This document shows, in pieces, positions 1 to 5,484 of a stretch of 5,505 nucleotides of DNA. The notes under the pieces are model-generated. The model was not told the DNA's origin. It did no database searches and saw only the letters and a list, made by a program, of their open reading frames with translations. The DNA comes from CAJJDF01 sp965657945 (GTDB taxonomy: Bacteria > Bacteroidota > Bacteroidia > Flavobacteriales_D > CAJJDF01), in the NCBI GenBank assembly GCA_965657945.1, contig CBFHPW010000052.1, positions 1 to 5,505 of the forward strand. Direction: 5' to 3'. Position numbers and translations under genes: made by a program. The stretch's first letter is position 1. Each line of letters starts with the position of its first letter.

Positions 1-764
1 TCTACCTCAGCACTGGGCTCTGTAAATGGAAAATAAGAAGGTCTTAATCTGATTTCAGTTTTCTCTCCAAACATTTCTTTGGCAAAATAAAGAAGCGTTT
101 GTTTCAAATCGGCAAAGGATACGTTTTTGTCAATATACAATCCTTCTACTTGGTGAAAAATGCAATGAGCACGAGCCGAAATAGCTTCGTTTCTAAATAC
201 TCTTCCCGGAGAAATGGTTCGGATTGGTGGAGTTGAGTTCTCCATCACTCGAACTTGCACACTCGATGTATGGGTTCGCAGAGCGTTTTCTTTGTCAATA
301 AAGAAAGTATCTTGCATATCTCTTGCTGGATGCTCTTTTGGGAAATTCAATGCAGAAAAATTGTGCCAATCGTCCTCAATTTCTGGTCCTTCCGAAATGG
401 AATAGCCTATTCTTGAAAAGATATCAATGAGTTCATTCTTCACAATCGAAAGCGGATGACGAGATCCTAAATTGTCCTCAGAAATAGGCAGAGACAAATC
501 TAAAAAATTATCGCTATCGTCCTCTTTTTGGGCAAAACTAGAGGATAACTCTACTATTTTATCTTGAGTTTTTACTTTCAATTGATTCAGCAATTGGCCT
601 ACCTCTTTTTTTTGCTCATTTGCCACCTCCTTGAAAGAGGCAAACAGGTCGTTCAGCTCACCTTTTTTACCCAGGATTTTTATTCTTAACTGCTCTACTT
701 CCTCTAATCTTTCAGCCTTAAATGCCTCTACTTCGGCTAACAATTGTTCTATTCTATCTTTCAT
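1..764 (-). CDS. pheS: Phenylalanyl-tRNA synthetase alpha subunit (partial, C-terminus off the window)
   Basis: Catalytic alpha subunit of the cytoplasmic alpha2-beta2 PheRS, which charges tRNA-Phe with phenylalanine using ATP. I translated 254 codons from the ATG at 764; the frame is open to the window edge. Residues 1-85 are charged and helical, as in the N-terminal tRNA-binding coiled coil. The class II catalytic core follows: motif 1 around residues 120-144 (GYSISEGPEIEDDWHNF), THTSSVQ at 165-171, motif 2 at 186-208 (PGRVFRNE, then FHQVEG), and the phenylalanine-pocket segment FPFTEPSAEV at 245-254. Motif 3 and the last roughly 75-90 residues are missing, judged against about 327 residues in E. 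coli. The start lies 3 nt after the isomerase stop codon, so the two are probably co-transcribed and there is no room for a separate leader or T-box. pheT is not in the window. The identification is firm. Confidence 0.97.
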   Translation of the reverse strand, partial: MKDRIEQLLAEVEAFKAERLEEVEQLRIKILGKKGELNDLFASFKEVANEQKKEVGQLLNQLKVKTQDKIVELSSSFAQKEDDSDNFLDLSLPISEDNLGSRHPLSIVKNELIDIFSRIGYSISEGPEIEDDWHNFSALNFPKEHPARDMQDTFFIDKENALRTHTSSVQVRVMENSTPPIRTISPGRVFRNEAISARAHCIFHQVEGLYIDKNVSFADLKQTLLYFAKEMFGEKTEIRLRPSYFPFTEPSAEV

Positions 765-767
765 CTA

Positions 768-1532
768 TTATTCCTCTTTGTTCAGTAATTTTGCTTTTTC
801 TTCTTTGCTCAAGTAAATCATTTCTATCTTCATTCTCACATCATCAATCGGTCTGTTTCCGTTTGCTGTGTTGACCTTGACACCCGCAATTTTATCTATA
901 ACTTCTAGTCCTTTCACTATTTGTCCAAATACGGTGTAACCTTGATCTAAAAATGGAATTCCACCCACAGTTGTGTAGGTTTCTATTTGTTCTTTTGTAA
1001 AAGCAAACTCTGGAATTTCTTCCATGTTCATCTCCGGTGTGGTTTTTTGTTTGCTTTCTTCTATTCTACGTAATTGTTCTTTGGTATACACTCTTCCTTG
1101 GGCTATATAAAATTGAGAACCTGATGATTCCTTTTTCGGATTTTGACCATCTCCAAGTCTGGCAGTAGCCAAAGCGCCTTTTTGGTGATACAAAGTAGAA
1201 TCAAATTCGGCTGGAATTCTGTAACCCGGACCTCCATTTCCTAATTGTGCTCCGCTTTTGGCGTATTTAGAATCTGGATCACCTCCTTGAATCATAAAAC
1301 CATTTATCACTCTGTGAAACAATAAGCTATCATAAAACCCTTCGTTTATCAACTTAATAAAATTTGCCTTATGTCTTGGAGTTTTATCTGAGAGTTCCGC
1401 GTACATTTCGCCCATTGGGGTTGTAATCTTAACTAATAATTCTAGGTCATTCTTATTGTTTTTTCGCAACCCTACACATTGAATCAACAAACTAACAGCA
1501 CAAAACAAAGCGATATTTCTCAGAAATCTCAT
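768..1532 (-). CDS. Cyclophilin-type peptidyl-prolyl cis-trans isomerase, probable envelope lipoprotein or exported protein
   Basis: Predicted to catalyse cis-trans isomerisation of Xaa-Pro bonds during folding of exported proteins. The 254-residue product starts MRFLRN, followed by a hydrophobic stretch (8-18) ending LLIQC at Cys19. This resembles a lipobox, but Gln at -1 is unusual, so lipidation is uncertain while export is likely. The cyclophilin domain spans about 33-242. Visible active-site elements are FHRV (72-75, catalytic Arg74), FMIQGGD (79-85), SSGSQFYI (136-143) and LDQGYTVFG (195-203), where Tyr replaces the His of human cyclophilin A. A roughly 45-residue charged insertion (147-192) separates the last two. 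I chose the ATG at 1532 because it places the signal peptide at the N-terminus; the frame is open to 1619, but the extra 29 residues overlap the divergent gene and look like promoter DNA. The start is preceded by an A-rich tract, not a Shine-Dalgarno site. pheS follows after 3 nt. Confidence 0.93.
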   Translation of the reverse strand: MRFLRNIALFCAVSLLIQCVGLRKNNKNDLELLVKITTPMGEMYAELSDKTPRHKANFIKLINEGFYDSLLFHRVINGFMIQGGDPDSKYAKSGAQLGNGGPGYRIPAEFDSTLYHQKGALATARLGDGQNPKKESSGSQFYIAQGRVYTKEQLRRIEESKQKTTPEMNMEEIPEFAFTKEQIETYTTVGGIPFLDQGYTVFGQIVKGLEVIDKIAGVKVNTANGNRPIDDVRMKIEMIYLSKEEKAKLLNKEE

Positions 1533-1610
1533 ATTTATTCTTATTTTTGAAAGTATAAAACTACTAAAATTAGAGTTACCTTCTTTCAATAGCAGTAAAA
1601 AACACGCAAC
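1533..1610. promoter_or_regulatory. Divergent promoter region between the isomerase and the small lipoprotein
   Basis: This AT-rich 78-bp gap must carry both start signals. For the leftward isomerase-pheS operon, the best Bacteroidota-type candidate is TTG at 1589-1587 (-33) and TAGTTTTA at 1563-1556 (-7, 5 of 6 fixed positions of TAnnTTTG), with a 23-nt spacer. A second -7-like box, TAATTTTA at 1572-1565, lacks a well-placed -33. For the rightward lipoprotein gene, TTTG at 1546-1549 with TAGAGTTA at 1571-1578 (4 of 6) and a 21-nt spacer is a weak candidate. The presence of promoters is inferred from gene orientation; the exact boxes are guesses. Confidence 0.4.
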
Positions 1611-2000
1611 ATGAAACAAATATTATCTATCCTTTTAGTTGCTCTAGTAGCGATTTCTTTTTACAGTTGTAGAAAAGAAAAAGACACAACTGCCACTGTA
1701 CTTGTTGTAAATTCAGCTCAAGAACCTGTAGTAGGTGTTTCTGTGAGAGTTTATTGTCCTTCTTCAACCTGCGCCACAGGCTCACTTAACGAGGATATGG
1801 ATAGAAATGACGTGACGAATAGTAGCGGAAAAGTAAAATTCAATTACACAGAAAATTATCAATTAGGACAAGCTGGTTTTGCCGTATTGGATGTGGAAGT
1901 GACCCAGTCTGGATCTACGTCACCAGATGCGACAGGAGTAATAAAAATTGAGGAAGAAAAAGAAAATGAACAAACAATCGTTTGTCAAACCTGTCCTTAA
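1611..2000 (+). CDS. Small predicted lipoprotein with a carboxypeptidase-regulatory-like beta domain
   Basis: A 129-residue protein that I do not recognise as a named family. Residues 1-20 form a classic lipoprotein signal: Lys2, a hydrophobic core (4-15), then SFYSC with Cys20 as the predicted lipidated residue, followed by the charged RKEKD. The mature part (about 27-98) reads like a small Ig-like or transthyretin-like fold of the carboxypeptidase-regulatory type: a beta strand, EPVVGVSVRVY (38-48), and DVTNSSGKVKFNY (67-79), where the SSGKV turn is typical of such domains. The mature chain has four further cysteines, C49 and C54 in a CPSSTC loop and C125 and C128 in a CQTC motif one residue from the C-terminus, with a Glu/Lys-rich segment (113-120) before the last pair. 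The ATG is preceded by an A-rich tract. It is monocistronic, with a strong terminator 77 nt after the stop. It is probably anchored in the envelope; the role is unknown. Confidence 0.85.
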   Translation: MKQILSILLVALVAISFYSCRKEKDTTATVLVVNSAQEPVVGVSVRVYCPSSTCATGSLNEDMDRNDVTNSSGKVKFNYTENYQLGQAGFAVLDVEVTQSGSTSPDATGVIKIEEEKENEQTIVCQTCP

Positions 2001-2076
2001 AAGTTTTAACTCAGAATTAAATTCAGAAATTATCAGACTTACACTTGAATAGTTAAACTCATTTTCAATAAAATAC

Positions 2077-2108
2077 ATCCTGAATCTTCACGTTCAGGAT
2101 TTTTTTTT
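2077..2108 (+). terminator. Intrinsic terminator of the small lipoprotein gene
   Basis: A perfect 8-bp stem, ATCCTGAA (2077-2084) with TTCAGGAT (2093-2100), encloses an 8-nt loop and is followed at once by eight T residues (2101-2108). This is a textbook rho-independent terminator for plus-strand transcripts ending downstream of the stop codon at 2000. Confidence 0.92.
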
Positions 2109-2173
2109 GATCTGTCACTAGGCACTTTTTTATAATTCATAGAACTGCTTGAATTGCACAAAGTGGTAAGAAT

Positions 2174-2210
2174 AAAAAAACCCTGTTCAATTCAAATTGA
2201 ACAGGGTTTT
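2174..2210 (-). terminator. Intrinsic terminator of the arsC-fumC operon (possibly bidirectional)
   Basis: The arms CCCTGTTCAATT (2181-2192) and AATTGAACAGGG (2195-2206) are perfectly complementary over 12 bp; the innermost A-T pairs must open to form a workable loop. On the minus strand the stem is followed by seven Ts (2180-2174), fitting termination about 24 nt after the fumC stop codon. The flanking AAAA/TTTT extends the stem. On the plus strand the stem is followed by only four Ts, so it may act as a weaker back-up for rightward transcription. The rest of 2001-2229 shows no coding potential that I can see. Confidence 0.92.
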
Positions 2211-2229
2211 ACACTTTCTATAGCTTGTT

Positions 2230-3624
2230 TTATAAACTTCCGGTCATATTCATTGGTACCACCCACTGGTCGTATTCCTCCGCAGTGACATAACCCAAGC
2301 GAATAGCCTCCTCTTTCAAGGTAGTTCCGTTTTCGTGGGCAGTGTTGGCAATTTCAGCCGCTTTGTAATAGCCAATTTTTGTATTCAAAGCAGTCACCAA
2401 CATCAATGAATTATTCAATAACTCTTCAATTCTAGCATAGTTTGGTTCTATTCCTTGAGCGCAGTTTTCATCAAACGAAACACAGGCATCTCCAATCAAC
2501 CTAGCTGATTCCAAAAAGTTAGAAGCCATCATGGGTTTAAAAACATTCAATTCATAATGCCCTTGCAATCCGCCCACAGAAATAGCTACATCATTCCCCA
2601 TTACTTGAGCACACACCATTGTCAGGGCTTCTGCCTGAGTCGGGTTTACTTTACCAGGCATAATGGATGATCCTGGCTCGTTTGCAGGAATAATCAATTC
2701 TCCTATCCCAGATCTTGGTCCAGAAGCCATCAATCGAATGTCGTTTCCAATTTTATTCAACGAAACAGCCAATTGCTTCAGTGCTCCGTGCGATTCTACA
2801 ATAGCATCATGAGCTGCAAGTGCCTCAAATTTATTCTCAGCCGTTACGAATGGTAACTGTGTAAATTCTGCGATGTACTTTGCCACCAACACATCGTACC
2901 CTTTTGGCGTGTTCAATCCTGTTCCTACCGCGGTTCCTCCTAGCGCCAATTCGCTCAAGTGGGCCAAAGTGTTTTTCAATGCTTTTAATCCATGATCCAA
3001 TTGCGAAACGTACCCTGAAAACTCTTGCCCAATTGTCAATGGAGTTGCATCCATTAGGTGAGTCCTTCCAATTTTTACTACGTTTCTAAATTCTTCAGAT
3101 TTAGCTTTCAACGTATTTCTCAATTGTTCTACTCCTGGAATTGTTGTTTCAATAATCATTTTGTAACAAGCGATGTGCATTCCCGTTGGAAACGTATCGT
3201 TGCTCGATTGTGACTTGTTCACATCATCGTTTGGCGACAACACTTTTTCTCCCTCTCCAATTTTTCTTCCTGCAAGCTCCTGTGCTCTGTGAGCCACCAC
3301 CTCGTTTACATTCATGTTACTTTGAGTACCCGAACCAGTTTGCCAAATAACCAATGGAAATTGGTCCCAGTGTTTTCCCTCCAATATTTCGTCACATACT
3401 TTAGCAATCAGTTCTTTTTTCTCCTCAGACAACACACCCAGCTCGCAATTTGTGTAAGCTGCTGCTTTTTTCAAATAAGCAAAACCCTCAACTACTTCTC
3501 TTGGCATTGAGGCAGAGGGTCCAATTTTAAAATTATTTCTAGAACGCTCTGTTTGAGCTCCCCAGTATTTGTCTGCTGGGACTTTTACTTCCCCTATCGT
3601 ATCTTTTTCAATTCTGTATTTCAT
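2230..3624 (-). CDS. fumC: Class II fumarate hydratase (iron-independent fumarase)
   Basis: Cytoplasmic homotetrameric TCA-cycle enzyme interconverting fumarate and L-malate, without an iron-sulfur cluster. The 464 residues match the family length (467 in E. coli). Landmarks in order are KYWGAQTERSRNNF (19-32), TGSGTQSNMNVNEV (96-109), SPNDDVNKSQSSNDTFPTG (130-148), GRTHLMDATPL (186-196, His189 equivalent to E. coli His188), GGTAVGTGLN (229-238), the superfamily signature GSSIMPGKVN (318-327, with Ser319 matching the catalytic Ser318), and the C-terminal NMTGSL. Fumarase is favoured over aspartase or argininosuccinate lyase by the TGSGTQSNMN and NKSQSSNDTFPTG blocks. Ser130 stands where E. 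coli has the secondary B-site residue His129. The gene begins 11 nt after the arsC stop codon and ends just before a strong terminator, so it is the last gene of that operon. Confidence 0.97.
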   Translation of the reverse strand: MKYRIEKDTIGEVKVPADKYWGAQTERSRNNFKIGPSASMPREVVEGFAYLKKAAAYTNCELGVLSEEKKELIAKVCDEILEGKHWDQFPLVIWQTGSGTQSNMNVNEVVAHRAQELAGRKIGEGEKVLSPNDDVNKSQSSNDTFPTGMHIACYKMIIETTIPGVEQLRNTLKAKSEEFRNVVKIGRTHLMDATPLTIGQEFSGYVSQLDHGLKALKNTLAHLSELALGGTAVGTGLNTPKGYDVLVAKYIAEFTQLPFVTAENKFEALAAHDAIVESHGALKQLAVSLNKIGNDIRLMASGPRSGIGELIIPANEPGSSIMPGKVNPTQAEALTMVCAQVMGNDVAISVGGLQGHYELNVFKPMMASNFLESARLIGDACVSFDENCAQGIEPNYARIEELLNNSLMLVTALNTKIGYYKAAEIANTAHENGTTLKEEAIRLGYVTAEEYDQWVVPMNMTGSL

Positions 3625-3635
3625 CGGTATAGCAA

Positions 3636-3977
3636 TTACAATTCGTTAATCATTTCTGCAGGCCGAGCTACCACCGCTTTATTTCCCTTAATTACAATCG
3701 GTCTTTCTATTAATTTTGGGTTCTCTAACATTACCTCAATCCATTCGTGGTCGTTCATTTCTAAGTTCTTGAATTGTTCCTTAAAAATCGACTCACTTTT
3801 TCTCAAAACATCGGTTGGTTTTAAGTTTAGTTTTGCCAAAACTTTTTCAAATTCTTGCTTTGTAGGAACTCTTTCCAAGTATTTTACGATGGTAATGTCA
3901 TCGTCTTTTTCTTCTAGCAAAGCAAGAGCCTGTCTGCTTTTAGAACATCGGGGATTGTGATAAATTGTGTAACTCAT
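3636..3977 (-). CDS. arsC: ArsC/YfgD-family glutaredoxin-dependent reductase
   Basis: A 113-residue thioredoxin-fold protein of the ArsC (plasmid R773/YfgD) family, whose characterised members reduce arsenate to arsenite using glutathione and glutaredoxin. The N-terminus carries the signature YHNPRCSKSR (6-15) with catalytic Cys11. Arg59, Arg92 (in ERPIV) and Arg105 (in VARPAE) fall where R773 ArsC has its oxyanion-binding Arg60, Arg94 and Arg107, so the active site looks intact. I chose the ATG at 3977; an in-frame TTG three codons upstream overlaps the predicted -7 promoter box. No arsR, efflux pump or other arsenic gene is nearby, and the only partner is fumC, 11 nt downstream. The physiological substrate may therefore not be arsenate; many chromosomal YfgD-like members have no established role. 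The family call is firm, the function and symbol less so. Confidence 0.9.
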   Translation of the reverse strand: MSYTIYHNPRCSKSRQALALLEEKDDDITIVKYLERVPTKQEFEKVLAKLNLKPTDVLRKSESIFKEQFKNLEMNDHEWIEVMLENPKLIERPIVIKGNKAVVARPAEMINEL

Positions 3978-3983
3978 AGGACA

Positions 3984-4016
3984 CAAAAATACATAAATTG
4001 CCTATCGTTAAGAAAA
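3984..4016 (-). promoter_or_regulatory. Bacteroidota-type promoter for the arsC-fumC operon
   Basis: TATTTTTG at 3991-3984 matches the TAnnTTTG -7 consensus at every fixed position. A T-rich segment at 4016-4012 (TTTTC) lies 20-21 nt upstream where a TTG/TTTG -33 element is expected, but it is not a good match. With the usual spacing, transcription would begin near 3980, only about 2-3 nt before the arsC ATG, giving a nearly leaderless mRNA. The 53-nt gap between the anti-sigma stop and arsC contains no hairpin terminator. Confidence 0.6.
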
Positions 4017-4030
4017 GAATTTGTTAAAAA

Positions 4031-4849
4031 TTATAAGGTGGTAAATAACAGGTCTATCAGTTCTGCCTGACTCGCTAAGTTTTGTGAGGAATTTGACTTC
4101 TTTTTTGGCTTTTCTTCAACAAAAAAATCTGACTGAGTTAACCTGGCGAGGGATTTGTTAGACGCATCAGTTTGATTCGATTCCAAAGTCACTGCCTCGG
4201 TATAATTAGTAATACGAGGTGAAATTAATTCGTTACTTTTTACTGCTTTTTCACTCAGTTCAATCTCAGAAAGAAATTCCTCCTCAATGGCATCTTCTTC
4301 TACTATTTCTAGTAGCTGAGTTTCTTCTTTTTCAGGAGAAGAAACACTTTCAACGGGCATCGGAGAATTCACTTTTTTTGGTTGCTCTTTCGATGGAACT
4401 ATCAGTTCGGGAAGCTGAGCAGGTTTCACCTTCGTTTCGCTATTCATGGCTAGTTCATTTTGCCGATTTCCAAATTGATTTAAACCCAAATTAATTACCA
4501 ACATTAATACCACACCCATCACAGCAAACTGAAACCCTGGCTTCTTGTGTAACGGGACATTAATAGGAAACAAAATAGCACCCAGCTTATCCCAGATAGA
4601 GAGTTGATTCGCTTTTGCTTCCATCTGCTTCATAAGCACCATTTTTACTTTTTCCTCGGCAACTAGCTGATTTTCTTCTTTTGCCCATTTTTTTACAGAG
4701 AGTAACGTAGCTCGTAGCTCTTCATACTCCTGGGCAGAGTTTATTTCTTTTTTTACAAAAATCCGTTCTTCGTTACTCAGCAAATCATACGATTTGGAAA
4801 GTAATAAACCTTCTATATCAACTATTTCTTGGTTAGTTTTATTTTTCAT
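4031..4849 (-). CDS. Single-pass membrane protein, probable anti-sigma factor for the adjacent ECF sigma
   Basis: A 272-residue protein of no family I can name. The N-terminal part (1-105) is charged and largely helical, with LLSNEERIFVKKEI (23-36) and EYEELRATLLSVKKWAKEEN (41-60), a suitable cytoplasmic sigma-binding domain. One hydrophobic segment follows at about 106-123 (FQFAVMGVVLMLVINLGL), preceded by HKK, which predicts a cytoplasmic N-terminus. The remaining 150 residues are polar, rich in Glu, Ser, Pro and Lys, with a very acidic stretch at 174-200, and are probably disordered in the periplasm. There is no cysteine at all, so no zinc-type HxxxCxxC anti-sigma motif, and no FecR-like domain. 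Its ATG overlaps the sigma stop codon by 4 nt (ATGA), implying translational coupling. The anti-sigma role rests on this linkage and the topology, not on recognised homology. Confidence 0.75.
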   Translation of the reverse strand: MKNKTNQEIVDIEGLLLSKSYDLLSNEERIFVKKEINSAQEYEELRATLLSVKKWAKEENQLVAEEKVKMVLMKQMEAKANQLSIWDKLGAILFPINVPLHKKPGFQFAVMGVVLMLVINLGLNQFGNRQNELAMNSETKVKPAQLPELIVPSKEQPKKVNSPMPVESVSSPEKEETQLLEIVEEDAIEEEFLSEIELSEKAVKSNELISPRITNYTEAVTLESNQTDASNKSLARLTQSDFFVEEKPKKKSNSSQNLASQAELIDLLFTTL

Positions 4850-5460
4850 AATTCAGTTGTTAAGGAGAGTAAAACGAGTATCATTTTGGCTAATTGAGGG
4901 GCAAATTCTTTGAGTGAAACAGTCAGTTTTTTCAACGTGTAAAACAACCTGGACTTTACTGTTCCTTCCGAAATGTGGAGTGTCTCCGCGATTTCCTTGA
5001 TGGATAACTCCTGAAAATACCTCATGACAAAAGCCGATTTTTGCTTTTCATCCAGTTTGTCTAATTCCAACTTAAGCTTTTCGCTAAATTGTGAGTCTTG
5101 CAGGTTGTCCATCGCATTCATTCCTGTATCTTTTATTTGTAATCCTTCCTCAATATCGTAGCTCGTATTGTGTCTAATCGATTGTTTTCGGTATTCGTTT
5201 TTACACATATTATTTGCCACCGAAAATAGCCAAGTTTTAAAATTTCTACTTAGGTCGTACAGTTTCGGTTTTTCAATGATTTTGGCAAATAAATCCTGCA
5301 TAAAATCTTGCGCCTTCTCTTTGTCCTGCCACAACATTTTGTAAAAATAATTGACCATCATGCCATTGTACCGATCGTATAACTCCGAAAAAGCACGCGA
5401 ATCCTTTTCCAAGATTCCTTGCATCAATTCATTGTCGGTATAATTACTGTAATTTGACAT
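4846..5460 (-). CDS. ECF-type RNA polymerase sigma factor (sigma-70 family, group 4)
   Basis: A 204-residue sigma factor containing only regions 2 and 4, the ECF pattern. Region 2 spans about 24-92: AFSELYDRYNGMMVNYFY (23-40), DFMQDLFAKIIEKP (52-65, core binding) and NFKTWLFSVANNMCKNEYRK (73-92, -10 recognition). A linker (93-130) leads to region 4 at about 131-181, with the helix-turn-helix in LSIKEIAETLHISEGTVKSRL (152-172), which reads the -35 region. It would direct RNA polymerase to a specific regulon, held inactive until its membrane partner is released. An uncommon hydrophobic tail (187-201, PQLAKMILVLLSLTT) follows region 4. The ATG at 5460 is preceded by an A/G-rich tract (GTAGAATAG). 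The stop overlaps the next gene by 4 nt. The signal and regulon are not shown by the sequence. Confidence 0.95.
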   Translation of the reverse strand: MSNYSNYTDNELMQGILEKDSRAFSELYDRYNGMMVNYFYKMLWQDKEKAQDFMQDLFAKIIEKPKLYDLSRNFKTWLFSVANNMCKNEYRKQSIRHNTSYDIEEGLQIKDTGMNAMDNLQDSQFSEKLKLELDKLDEKQKSAFVMRYFQELSIKEIAETLHISEGTVKSRLFYTLKKLTVSLKEFAPQLAKMILVLLSLTTEL

Positions 5461-5473
5461 CTATTCTACTTTG

Positions 5474-5484
5474 ACAAAATTTGT
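5474..5484 (-). promoter_or_regulatory. Candidate -7 element and small palindrome upstream of the ECF sigma gene
   Basis: An 11-bp odd palindrome (ACAAA-T-TTTGT on the minus strand) lies 14 nt before the start codon. Within it, AAATTTTG at 5482-5475 matches 5 of 6 fixed positions of the TAnnTTTG -7 consensus. The matching -33 site would lie at or past the right edge and no TTG is visible there. It could be the operon promoter, possibly with an overlapping operator, but so short an AT-rich palindrome can arise by chance. Confidence 0.25.

Noticed and set aside
214..816. Short plus-strand open frames (214-405 and 631-816) opposite pheS and the isomerase end
   Set aside because: They are antisense to unmistakable PheS sequence and show no motifs or start signals.
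1533..1619. Upstream extension of the isomerase frame, adding 29 residues before MRFLRN
   Set aside because: It would bury the signal peptide inside the protein, overlap the start of the divergent lipoprotein gene and consume the promoter region. The ATG at 1532 is preferred.
3553..3960. 135-codon plus-strand open frame opposite arsC and the start of fumC
   Set aside because: Both strands are open by chance. The minus-strand proteins have clear family motifs, while this translation is rich in Phe and Ser, typical of the reverse of Lys/Glu-rich coding sequence.
3636..3977. Arsenic-resistance operon
   Set aside because: Only an ArsC-family protein is present. There is no arsR regulator, Acr3/ArsB pump or arsM, and the neighbour is a TCA-cycle gene.
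3978..3986. TTG start three codons upstream of the arsC ATG
   Set aside because: It overlaps the predicted -7 box, and the ATG at 3977 puts the catalytic cysteine at residue 11, as expected for the family.
4219..4494. 91-codon plus-strand open frame opposite the anti-sigma candidate
   Set aside because: It lies wholly inside a well-supported, translationally coupled minus-strand gene and has no recognisable features of its own.
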